64,000 bases of DNA. Origin: Saposhnikovia divaricata. Taxonomy: Eukaryota; Streptophyta; Magnoliopsida; Apiales; Apiaceae. The position numbers and the translations under genes are program-made. The stretch spans positions 1,984,001 through 2,048,000 of the forward strand of contig CM071595.1 in the NCBI GenBank assembly GCA_036435485.1. The letters run 5' to 3'. A model generated the notes under the pieces. It had not been told where the DNA came from and ran no database searches. It worked only from the letters and a program-made list of their open reading frames with translations. Each line of letters starts with the position of its first letter. The first letter of the stretch is position 1. This document shows positions 51,716 through 63,980 of the stretch, piece by piece.

Positions 51716-52391
51716 ATAAAATTTCTTTGAATTCCAATAACCCATAGGAACAAAATATTTAAAAATATCCACAAAATGGTCCGACTCGATTTTTAACAAT
51801 ATCCCGTGTACTAACACCTTTGAGGATTATCCGAAAACCGAGTTTTGACTATATAAGCTCCGATACAGGTCTGAATTGTGTCAAATAAAATTTCGTTGAA
51901 TTCCAATAACCCATAGGAACAAAATATTTAAAAACATCAACAAAATGGTCCGACCCGATTTTTAACAATATCCCGTGTACTAAACCCTTTGAGGATTATC
52001 CAAAAACCGAGTTTTGACTATATCAGCTCCGATTCAGGTCTGAATTGCGTCAAATAAAATTTCGTTGAATTCCAATAACCCATAGGAACAAAATATGTAA
52101 AAATATCCTTAAAATGGTCCGACTCGATTTTTAACAATATCCCGTGTACTAACCACTTTGAGGATTATCCGAAAACCGAGTTTCGTTCATATCAGCTTCG
52201 ATTCTGGTCTGAATTGCGTCAAATAAAATTTCGTTGAATTCCAATAACCCATAGGAACGAAATATTTAAAGATATCCACAAAATGGTCCGACCCGATTTT
52301 TAACAATATCCCGTGTACTAACCCCTTTGAGAATTTTCCGAAAACCGAGTTTCGATCATATCAGCTCCGATTCCGGTCTGAATTTCGTCAA
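51716..52391 (+). repeat. 4-mer (A-B-C-D) duplication, copy 2 (676 bp)
   Basis: Second copy of the preceding 4-mer, with every rare mark retained. Similarity ends near 52,385, where GAATTTCGTC replaces GAATTGCGTC. This is the clearest place in the window where the presumed basic tetramer A-B-C-D stands as a unit by itself. Confidence 0.9.
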
Positions 52392-52829
52392 ATAAAATTT
52401 CGTTGAATTCCAATAACCCATAGGAACAAAATATTTAAAAATATCCACAAAATGGCCCGACTCGATTTTTAACAATATCCCGTGTACTAACCCCTTTGAG
52501 GATTATCCAAAAACCGAGTTTTGACTATATAAGCTCCGATACAGGTCTGAATTGTGTCAAATAAAATTTCGTTGAATTCCAATAACCCATAGGAACAAAA
52601 TATTTAAAAACATCAACAAAATGGTCCGACCCGATTTTTAACAATATCCCGTGTACTAAACCCTTTGAGGATTATCCAAAAACCGAGTTTTGACTATATC
52701 AGCTCCGATTCAGGTCTGAATTGCGTCAAATAAAATTTCGTTGAATTCCAATAACCCATAGGAACAAAATATGTAAAAATATCCTTAAAATGGTCCGACT
52801 CAATTTTTAACAATATCCCGTGTACTAAC

Positions 52830-55215
52830 CCCTTTGAGGATTATCCAAAAACCGAGTTTTGACTATATAAGCTCCGATACAGGTCTGAATTGTGTCAAAT
52901 AAAATTTCGTTGAATTCCAATAACCCATAGGAACAAAATATTTAAAAATATCCACAAAATGGCCCGACCCGATTTTTAACAATATCCCGTGTACTAACCC
53001 CTTTGAGGATTATCCAAAAACCGAGTTTTGACTATATCAGCTCCGATACAGGTCTGAATTGCGTCAAATAAAATTTCGTTGAATTCCAATAACCCATAGG
53101 AACAAAATATGTAAAAATATCCTTAAAATGGTCCGACTCGATTTTTAACAATATCCCGTGTACTAACCCCTTTGAGGATTATCTAAAAACCGAGTTTTGA
53201 CTATATCAGCTCCGATTCAGGTCTGAATTGCGTCAAATAAAATTTCGTTGAATTCCAATAACCCATAGGAACAAAATATGTAAAAATATCCTTAAAATGG
53301 TCCGACTCGATTTTTAACAATATCCCGTGTACTAACCACTTTGAGGATTATCCGAAAACCGAGTTTCGTTCATATCAGCTCCGATTCCGGTCTGAATTGC
53401 GTCAAATAAAATTTCGTTGAATTCCAATAACCCATAGGAACAAAATATTTAAAAATATCCACAAAATGGTCCGACTCGATTTTTAACAATATCCCGTGTA
53501 CTAACCCCTTTGAGAATTTTCCGAAAACCGAGTTTCGATCATATCAGCTCCGATTCCGGTCTGAATTGCGTCAAATAAAATTTCGTTGAATTCCAATAAC
53601 CCATAGGAACAAAATATGTAAAAATATCCACAAAATGGTCCGACTCGATTTTTAACAATATCCCGTGTACTAACCCCTTTGAGGATTATCCAAAAACCGA
53701 GTTTTGACTATATCAGCTCCGATTCAGGTCTGAATTGCGTCAAATAAAATTTCGTTGAATTCCAATAACCCATAGGAACAAAATATGTAAAAATATCCTT
53801 AAAATGGTCCGACTCGATTTTTAACAATATCCCGTGGACTAACCACTTTGAGGATTATCCGAAAACCGAGTTTTGACTATATCAGCTCCGATTCAGGTCT
53901 GAATTGCGTCAAATAAAATTTCGTTGAATTCTAATAACCCATAGGAACAAAATATGTAAAAATATCCTTAAAATGGTCCGACTCGATTTTTAAACATATC
54001 CCGTGTACTAACCACTTTGAGGATTATCCGAAAACCGAGTTTCGTTCATATCAGCTCCGATTCAGGTCTGAATTGCGTCAAATAAAATTTTGTTGAATTC
54101 CAATAACCCATAGGAACAAAATATGCAAAAATATCCACAAAATGGTCCGACTCGATTTTTAACAATATCCCGTGTACTAACCCCTTTGAGGATTATCCAA
54201 AAACCGAGTTTTGACTATATAAGCTCCGATACAGGTCTGAATTGTGTCAAATAAAATTTCGTTGAATTCCAATAACCCATAGGAACAAAATATTTAAAAA
54301 TATCCACAAAATGGCCCGACTCGATTTTTAACAATATCCCGTGTACTAACCCCTTTGAGGATTATCCAAAAACCGAGTTTTGACTATATAAGCTCCGATA
54401 CAGGTCTGAATTGTGTCAAATAAAATTTCGTTGAATTCCAATAACCCATAGGAACAAAATATGTAAAAATATCCTTAAAATGGTCCGACCCGATTTTTAA
54501 CAATATCCCGTGTACTAACCCCTTTGAGGATTATCTAAAAACCGAGTTTTGACTATATCAGCTCCGATTCAGGTCTGAATTGCGTCAAATAAAATTTCGT
54601 TGAATTCCAATAACCCATAGGAACAAAATATGTAAAAATATCCTTAAAATGGTCCGACTCGATTTTTAACAATATCCCGTGTACTAACCACTTTGAGGAT
54701 TATCCGAAAACCGAGTTTCGTTCATATCAGCTCCGATTCCGGTCTGAATTGCGTCAAATAAAATTTCGTTGAATTCCAATAACCCATAGGAACAAAATAT
54801 TTAAAAATATCCACAAAATGGTCCGACTCGATTTTTAACAATATCCCGTGTACTAACCCCTTTGAGAATTTTCCGAAAACCGAGTTTCGATCATATCAGC
54901 TCCGATTCCGGTCTGAATTGCGTCAAATAAAATTTCGTTGAATTCCAATAACCCATAGGAACAAAATATGTAAAAATATCCACAAAATGGTCCGACTCGA
55001 TTTTTAACAATATCCCGTGTACTAACCCCTTTGAGGATTATCCAAAAACCGAGTTTTGACTATATCAGCTCCGATTCAGGTCTGAATTGCGTCAAATAAA
55101 ATTTCGTTGAATTCCAATAACCCATAGGAACAAAATATGTAAAAATATCCTTAAAATGGTCCGACTCGATTTTTAACAATATCCCGTGGACTAACCACTT
55201 TGAGGATTATCCGAA
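52830..55215 (+). repeat. 8-mer-spaced duplication, 1,352 bp offset
   Basis: GATTATCTAAAAACC (53,181 and 54,533) and CCCGTGGACTAACC (GGA at 53,836 and 55,188) each recur 1,352 bp apart, with matching monomers between. Copies match over about 1 kb (roughly 52.83-53.86 and 54.18-55.21 kb). They diverge after the GGACTAACC monomer, which continues TTTTGAC in the first copy and TTTCGTTC in the second. This is the first appearance of the right-compartment ATCTAAAAACC variant. Confidence 0.8.
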
Positions 55216-58200
55216 AACCGAGTTTCGTTCATATCAGCTCCGATTCAGGTCTGAATTGCGTCAAATAAAATTTCGTTGAATTCCAATAACCCATAGGAAC
55301 AAAATATTTAAAAATATCCACAAAATGGTCCGACTCGATTTTTAACAATATCCCGTGTACTAACCCCTTTGAGGATTATCCAAAAACCGAGTTTTGACTA
55401 TATCAGCTCCGATTCAGGTCTGAATTGCGTCAAATAAAATTTCGTTGAATTCCAATAACCCATAGGAACAAAATATGTAAAAATATCCTTAAAATGGTCC
55501 GACTCGATTTTTAACAATATCCCGTGTACTAACCACTTTGAGGATTATCCGAAAACCGAGTTTCGTTCATATCAGCTCCGATTCAGGTCTGAATTGCGTC
55601 AAATAAAATTTCGTTGAATTCCAATAACCCATAGGAACAAAATATGTAAAAATATCCTTAAAATGGTCCGACTCGATTGTTAAACATATCCCGTGTACTA
55701 ACCCCTTTGAAAATTTTCCGAAAACCGACTTTCGATAATATCAACTCCGATTCCGGTCTGAATTGCGTCAAATAAAATTTCGTTGAATTCCATAACCCAT
55801 AGGAACAAAATATTTAAAAATATCCACAAAATGGCCCGACTCAATTTTTAACAATATCCCGTGTACTAACCCCTTTGAGGATTATCCAAAAACCGAGTTT
55901 TGACTATATAAGCTCCGATACAGGTCTGAATTGTGTCAAATAAAATTTCGTTGAATTCCAATAACCCATAGGAACAAAATATTTAAAAATATCAACAAAA
56001 TGGTCCGACCCAATTTTTAACAATATCCCGTGTACTAACCCCTTTGAGGATTATCTAAAAACCGAGTTTTGACTATATCAGCTCCGATTCAGGTCTGAAT
56101 TGCGTCAAATAAAATTTCGTTGAATTCCAATAACCCATAGGAACAAAATATGTAAAAATATCCTTAAAATGGTCCGACTCGATTTTTAACAATATCCCGT
56201 GTACTAACCACTTTGAGGATTATCCGAAAACCGAGTTTCGTTCATATCAGCTCCGATTCAGGTCTGAATTGCGTCAAATAAAATTTCGTTGAATTCCAAT
56301 AACCCATAGGAACAAAATATTTAAAAATATCCACAAAATGGTCTGACCCGATTTTTAACAATATCCCGTGTACTAACCCCTTTGAGAATTTTCCGAAAAC
56401 CGAGTTTCGATCATATCAGCTCCGATTCCGGTCTGAATTGCGTCAAATAAAATTTCGTTGAATTCCAATAACCCATAGGAACAAAATATTTAAAAATATC
56501 CACAAAATGGTCCGACTCAATTTTTAACAATATCCCGTGTACTAACCCCTTTGAGGATTATCCAAAAACCGAGTTTTGACTATATAAGCTCCGATACAGG
56601 TCTGAATTGTGTCAAATAAAATTTCGTTGAATTCCAATAACCCATAGGAACAAAATATTTAAAAATATCCACAAAATGGCCCGACTCGATTTTTAACAAT
56701 ATCCCGTGTACTAACCCCTTTGAGGATTATCCAAAAACCGAGTTTTGACTATATAAGCTCCGATACAGGTCTGAATTGTGTCAAATAAAATTTCGTTGCA
56801 TTCCAATAACCCATAGGAACAAAATATGTAAAAATATCCTTAAAATGGTCCGACCCGATTTTTAACAATATCCCGTGTACTAACCCCTTTGAGGATTATC
56901 TAAAAACCGAGTTTTGACTATATCAGCTCCGATTCAGGTCTGAATTGCGTCAAATAAAATTTCGTTGAATTCCAATAACCCATAGGAACAAAATATGTAA
57001 AAATATCCTTAAAATGGTCCGACCCGATTTTTAACAATATCCCGTGTACTAACCCCTTTGAGGATTATCTAAAAACCGAGTTTTGACTATATCAGCTCCG
57101 ATTCAGGTCTGAATTGCGTCAAATAAAATTTCGTTGAATTCCAATAACCCATAGGAACAAAATATGTAAAAATATCCTTAAAATGGTCCGACTCGATTTT
57201 TAACAATATCCCGTGTACTAACCACTTTGAGGATTATCCGAAAACCGAGTTTCGTTCATATCAGCTCCGATTCCGGTCTGAATTGCGTCAAATAAAATTT
57301 CGTTGAATTCCAATAACCCATAGGAACAAAATATTTAAAAATATCCACAAAATGGTCCGACTCGATTTTTAACAATATCCCGTGTACTAACCCCTTTGAG
57401 AATTTTCCGAAAACCGAGTTTCGATCATATCAGCTCCGATTCCGGTCTGAATTGCGTCAAATAAAATTTCGTTGAATTCCAATAACCCATAGGAACAAAA
57501 TATGTAAAAATATCCACAAAATGGTCCGACTCGATTTTTAACAATATCCCGTGTACTAACCCCTTTGAGGATTATCCAAAAACCGAGTTTTGACTATATC
57601 AGCTCCGATTCAGGTCTGAATTGCGTCAAATAAAATTTCGTTGAATTCCAATAACCCATAGGAACAAAATATGTAAAAATATCCTTAAAATGGTCCGACT
57701 CGATTTTTAACAATATCCCGTGGACTAACCACTTTGAGGATTATCCGAAAACCGAGTTTCGTTCATATCAGCTCCGATTCAGGTCTGAATTGCGTCAAAT
57801 AAAATTTCGTTGAATTCCAATAACCCATAGGAACAAAATATTTAAAAATATCCACAAAATGGTCCGACTCGATTTTTAACAATATCCCGTGTACTAACCC
57901 CTTTGAGGATTATCCAAAAACCGAGTTTTGACTATATCAGCTCCGATTCAGGTCTGAATTGCGTCAAATAAAATTTCGTTGAATTCCAATAACCCATAGG
58001 AACAAAATATGTAAAAATATCCTTAAAATGGTCCGACTCGATTTTTAACAATATCCCGTGTACTAACCACTTTGAGGATTATCCGAAAACCGAGTTTCGT
58101 TCATATCAGCTCCGATTCAGGTCTGAATTGCGTCAAATAAAATTTCGTTGAATTCCAATAACCCATAGGAACAAAATATGTAAAAATATCCTTAAAATGG

Positions 58201-60070
58201 TCCGACTCGATTGTTAAACATATCCCGTGTACTAACCCCTTTGAAAATTTTCCGAAAACCGACTTTCGATAATATCAACTCCGATTCCGGTCTGAATTGC
58301 GTCAAATAAAATTTCGTTGAATTCCAATAACCCATAGGAACAAAATATTTAAAAATATCCACAAAATGGCCCGACTCGATTTTTAACAATATCCCGTGTA
58401 CTAACCCCTTTGAGGATTATCCAAAAACCGAGTTTTGACTATATAAGCTCCGATACAGGTCTGAATTGTGTCAAATAAAATTTCGTTGAATTCCAATAAC
58501 CCATAGGAACAAAATATTTAAAAATATCAACAAAATGGTCCGACCCAATTTTTAACAATATCCCGTGTACTAACCCCTTTGAGGATTATCTAAAAACCGA
58601 GTTTTGACTATATCAGCTCCGATTCAGGTCTGAATTGCGTCAAATAAAATTTCGTTGAATTCCAATAACCCATAGGAACAAAATATGTAAAAATATCCTT
58701 AAAATGGTCCGACTCGATTTTTAACAATATCCCGTGTACTAACCACTTTGAGGATTATCCGAAAACCGAGTTTCGTTCATATCAGCTCCGATTCAGGTCT
58801 GAATTGCGTCAAATAAAATTTCGTTGAATTCCAATAACCCATAGGAACAAAATATTTAAAAATATCCACAAAATGGTCTGACCCGATTTTTAACAATATC
58901 CCGTGTACTAACCCCTTTGAGAATTTTCCGAAAACCGAGTTTCGATCATATCAGCTCCGATTCCGGTCTGAATTGCGTCAAATAAAATTTCGTTGAATTC
59001 CAATAACCCATAGGAACAAAATATTTAAAAATATCCACAAAATGGTCCGACTCAATTTTTAACAATATCCCGTGTACTAACCCCTTTGAGGATTATCCAA
59101 AAACCGAGTTTTGACTATATAAGCTCCGATACAGGTCTGAATTGTGTCAAATAAAATTTCGTTGAATTCCAATAACCCATAGGAACAAAATATTTAAAAA
59201 TATCCACAAAATGGCCCGACTCGATTTTTAACAATATCCCGTGTACTAACCCCTTTGAGGATTATCCAAAAACCGAGTTTTGACTATATAAGCTCCGATA
59301 CAGGTCTGAATTGTGTCAAATAAAATTTCGTTGCATTCCAATAACCCATAGGAACAAAATATGTAAAAATATCCTTAAAATGGTCCGACCCGATTTTTAA
59401 CAATATCCCGTGTACTAACCCCTTTGAGGATTATCTAAAAACCGAGTTTTGACTATATCAGCTCCGATTCAGGTCTGAATTGCGTCAAATAAAATTTCGT
59501 TGAATTCCAATAACCCATAGGAACAAAATATGTAAAAATATCCTTAAAATGGTCCGACTCGATTTTTAACAATATCCCGTGTACTAACCACTTTGAGGAT
59601 TATCCGAAAACCGAGTTTCGTTCATATCAGCTCCGATTCCGGTCTGAATTGCGTCAAATAAAATTTCGTTGAATTCCAATAACCCATAGGAACAAAATAT
59701 TTAAAAATATCCACAAAATGGTCCGACTCGATTTTTAACAATATCCCGTGTACTAACCCCTTTGAGAATTTTCCGAAAACCGAGTTTCGATCATATCAGC
59801 TCCGATTCCGGTCTGAATTGCGTCAAATAAAATTTCGTTGAATTCCAATAACCCATAGGAACAAAATATGTAAAAATATCCTTAAAATGGTCCGACTCGA
59901 TTTTTAACAATATCCCGTGTACTAACCACTTTGAGGATTATCCGAAAACCGAGTTTCGTTCATATCAGCTCCGATTCAGGTCTGAATTGCGTCAAATAAA
60001 ATTTCGTTGAATTCCAATAACCCATAGGAACAAAATATGTAAAAATATCCTTAAAATGGTCCGACTCGAT
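54481..60070 (+). repeat. 15-mer (2,535 bp) and 11-mer (1,859 bp) HOR units
   Basis: CGATTGTTAAACATATCC occurs at 55,674, 58,208 and 60,067, spacings of 2,534 and 1,859 bp. The first is 15 monomers minus 1 bp (GAATTCCATAACC near 55,791 lacks an A). GTTGCATTCC, which destroys the EcoRI site, is at 56,798 and 59,333, exactly 2,535 bp apart. In one unit the B monomer with ATCTAAAAACC is doubled (56,898 and 57,067); in the next it is single (59,433). The 11-mer is the 15-mer with four net monomers missing, including the GGACTAACC monomer. Confidence 0.82.
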
Positions 60071-61599
60071 TGTTAAACATATCCCATGTACTAACCCCTT
60101 TGAAAATTTTCCGAAAACCGACTTTCGATAATATCAACTCCGATTCCGGTCTGAATTGCGTCTAATAAAATTTCGTTGAATTCCAATAACCCATAGGAAC
60201 AAAATATTTAAAAATATCCACAAAATGGCCCGACTCGATTTTTAACAATATCCCGTGTACTAACCCCTTTGAGGATTATCCAAAAACCGAGTTTTGACTA
60301 TATAAGCTCCGATACAGGTCTGAATTGTGTCAAATAAAATTTCGTTGAATTCCAATAACCCATAGGAACAAAATATTTAAAAATATCAACAAAATGGTCC
60401 GACCCAATTTTTAACAATATCCCGTGTACTAACCCCTTTGAGGATTATCTAAAAACCGAGTTTTGACTATATCAGCTCCGATTCAGGTCTGAATTTCGTC
60501 AAATAAAATTTCGTTGAATTCCAATAACCCATAGGAACAAAATATGTAAAAATATCCTTAAAATGGTCCGACTCGATTTTTAACAATATCCCGTGTACTA
60601 ACCACTTTGAGGATTATCCGAAAACCGAGTTTCGTTCATATCAGCTCCGATTCAGGTCTGAATTGCGTCAAATAAAATTTCGTTGAATTCCAATAACCCA
60701 TAGGAACAAAATATTTAAAAATATCCACAAAATGGTCTGACCCGATTTTTAACAATATCCCGTGTACTAACCCCTTTGAGAATTTTCCGAAAACCGAGTT
60801 TCGATCATATCAGCTCCGATTCCGGTCTGAATTGCGTCAAATAAAATTTCGTTGAATTCCAATAACCCATAGGAACAAAATATTTAAAAATATCCACAAA
60901 ATGGTCCGACTCAATTTTTAACAATATCCCGTGTACTAACCCCTTTGAGGATTATCCAAAAACCGAGTTTTGACTATATAAGCTCCGATACAGGTCTGAA
61001 TTGTGTCAAATAAAATTTCGTTGAATTCCAATAACCCATAGGAACAAAATATTTAAAAATATCCACAAAATGGCCCGACTCGATTTTTAACAATATCCCG
61101 TGTACTAACCCCTTTGAGGATTATCCAAAAACCGAGTTTTGACTATATAAGCTCCGATACAGGTCTGAATTGTGTCAAATAAAATTTCGTTGAATTCCAA
61201 TAACCCATAGGAACAAAATATGTAAAAATATCCTTAAAATGGTCCGACCCGATTTTTAACAATATCCCGTGTACTAACCCCTTTGAGGATTATCTAAAAA
61301 CCGAGTTTTGACTATATCAGCTCCGATTCAGGTCTGAATTGCGTCAAATAAAATTTCGTTGAATTCCAATAACCCATAGGAACAAAATATGTAAAAATAT
61401 CCTTAAAATGGTCCGACTCGATTTTTAACAATATCCCGTGGACTAACCACTTTGAGGATTATCCGAAAACCGAGTTTCGTTCATATCAGCTCCGATTCCG
61501 GTCTGAATTGCGTCAAATAAAATTTCGTTGAATTCCAATAACCCATAGGAACAAAATATTTAAAAATATCCACAAAATGGTCCGACTCAATTTTTAACA
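60071..61599 (+). repeat. Mosaic satellite segment before the terminal 7-mer
   Basis: Nine monomers following the order seen after 58,208: A, B with ATCTAAAAACC, C, D, A, A, B, C and D. Private variants include TATCCCATGTAC near 60,080, GTCTAATAAAA near 60,160 and GAATTTCGTC near 60,492. The segment keeps the EcoRI site in the monomer where 56,798 and 59,333 had lost it. CCCGTGGACTAACC appears at 61,440. Confidence 0.8.
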
Positions 61600-63980
61600 A
61601 TATCCCGTGTACTAACCCCTTTGAGAATTTTCCGAAAACCGAGTTTCGATCATATCAGCTCCGATTCCGGTCTGAATTGCGTCAAATAAAATTTCGTTGA
61701 ATTCCAATAACCCATAGGAACAAAATATGTAAAAATATCCACAAAATGGTCCGACTCGATTTTTAACAATATCCCGTGTACTAACCCCTTTGAGGATTAT
61801 CCAAAAACCGAGTTTTGACTATATCAGCTCCGATTCAGGTCTGAATTGCGTCAAATAAAATTTCGTTGAATTCCAATAACCCATAGGAACAAAATATGTA
61901 AAAATATCCTTAAAATGGTCCGACTCGATTTTTAACAATATCCCGTGGACTAACCACTTTGAGGATTATCCGAAAACCGAGTTTCGTTCATATCAGCTCC
62001 GATTCCGGTCTGAATTGCGTCAAATAAAATTTCGTTGAATTCCAATAACCCATAGGAACAAAATATTTAAAAATATCCACAAAATGGTCCGACTCAATTT
62101 TTAACAATATCCCGTGTACTAACCCCTTTGAGGATTATCCAAAAACCGAGTTTTGACTATATAAGCTCCGATACATGTCTGAATTGTGTCAAATAAAATT
62201 TCGTTGAATTCCAATAACCCATAGGAACAAAATATTTAAAAATATCAACAAAATGGTCCGACCCAATTTTTAACAATATCCCGTGTACTAACCCCTTTGA
62301 GGATTATCTAAAAACCGAGTTTTGACTATATCAGCTCCGATTCAGGTCTGAATTTCATCAAATAAAATTTCGTTGAATTCCAATAACCCATATGAACAAA
62401 ATATGTAAAAATATCCTTAAAATGGTCCGACCCGATTTTTAACAATATCCCGTGTACTAACCCCTTTGAGGATTATCTAAAAACCGAGTTTTGACTATAT
62501 CAGCTCCGATTCAGGTCTGAATTGCGTCAAATAAAATTTCGTTGAATTCCAATAACCCATAGGAACAAAATATGTAAAAATATCCTTAAAATGGTCCGAC
62601 TCGATTTTTAACAATATCCCGTGTACTAACCACTTTGAGGATTATCCGAAAACCGAGTTTCGTTCATATCAGCTCCGATTCCGGTCTGAATTGCGTCAAA
62701 TAAAATTTCGTTGAATTCCAATAACCCATAGGAACAAAATATTTAAAAATATCCACAAAATGGTCCGACTCGATTTTTAACAATATCCCGTGTACTAACC
62801 CCTTTGAGAATTTTCCGAAAACCGAGTTTCGATCATATCAGCTCCGATTCCGGTCTGAATTGCGTCAAATAAAATTTCGTTGAATTCCAATAACCCATAG
62901 GAACAAAATATGTAAAAATATCCACAAAATGGTCCGACTCGATTTTTAACAATATCCCGTGTACTAACCCCTTTGAGGATTATCCAAAAACCGAGTTTTG
63001 ACTATATCAGCTCCGATTCAGGTCTGAATTGCGTCAAATAAAATTTCGTTGAATTCCAATAACCCATAGGAACAAAATATGTAAAAATATCCTTAAAATG
63101 GTCCGACTCGATTTTTAACAATATCCCGTGGACTAACCACTTTGAGGATTATCCGAAAACCGAGTTTCGTTCATATCAGCTCCGATTCCGGTCTGAATTG
63201 CGTCAAATAAAATTTCGTTGAATTCCAATAACCCATAGGAACAAAATATTTAAAAATATCCACAAAATGGTCCGACTCAATTTTTAACAATATCCCGTGT
63301 ACTAACCCCTTTGAGGATTATCCAAAAACCGAGTTTTGACTATATAAGCTCCGATACATGTCTGAATTGTGTCAAATAAAATTTCGTTGAATTCCAATAA
63401 CCCATAGGAACAAAATATTTAAAAATATCAACAAAATGGTCCGACCCAATTTTTAACAATATCCCGTGTACTAACCCCTTTGAGGATTATCTAAAAACCG
63501 AGTTTTGACTATATCAGCTCCGATTCAGGTCTGAATTTCGTCAAATAAAATTTCGTTGAATTCCAATAACCCATAGGAACAAAATATGTAAAAATATCCT
63601 TAAAATGGTCCGACCCGATTTTTAACAATATCCCGTGTACTAACCCCTTTGAGGATTATCTAAAAACCGAGTTTTGACTATATCAGCTCCGATTCAGGTC
63701 TGAATTGCGTCAAATAAAATTTCGTTGAATTCCAATAACCCATAGGAACAAAATATGTAAAAATATCCTTAAAATGGTCCGACTCGATTTTTAACAATAT
63801 CCCGTGTACTAACCACTTTGAGGATTATCCGAAAACCGAGTTTCGTTCATATCAGCTCCGATTCCGGTCTGAATTGCGTCAAATAAAATTTCGTTGAATT
63901 CCAATAACCCATAGGAACAAAATATTTAAAAATATCCACAAAATGGTCCGACTCGATTTTTAACAATATCCCGTGTACTA
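61600..63980 (+). repeat. 7-mer HOR, 1,183 bp unit, about 2 copies
   Basis: CCCGTGGACTAACC recurs at 61,947 and 63,130 and GATACATG at about 62,169 and 63,352, both 1,183 bp (7 x 169) apart. The order contains two consecutive B monomers with ATCTAAAAACC (near 62,306 and 62,475, again near 63,489 and 63,658). The first copy has private TTTCATC and CATATGAAC near 62,354 and 62,389. The window ends inside a D monomer, so the array continues beyond it. Confidence 0.85.

Noticed and set aside
58192..58389. 65-codon open frame on the minus strand.
   Set aside because: Also antisense satellite read-through, open only because of private variants near 58,208 and 58,270. The start of its product resembles that of the other open frame because both begin in the same part of the monomer.
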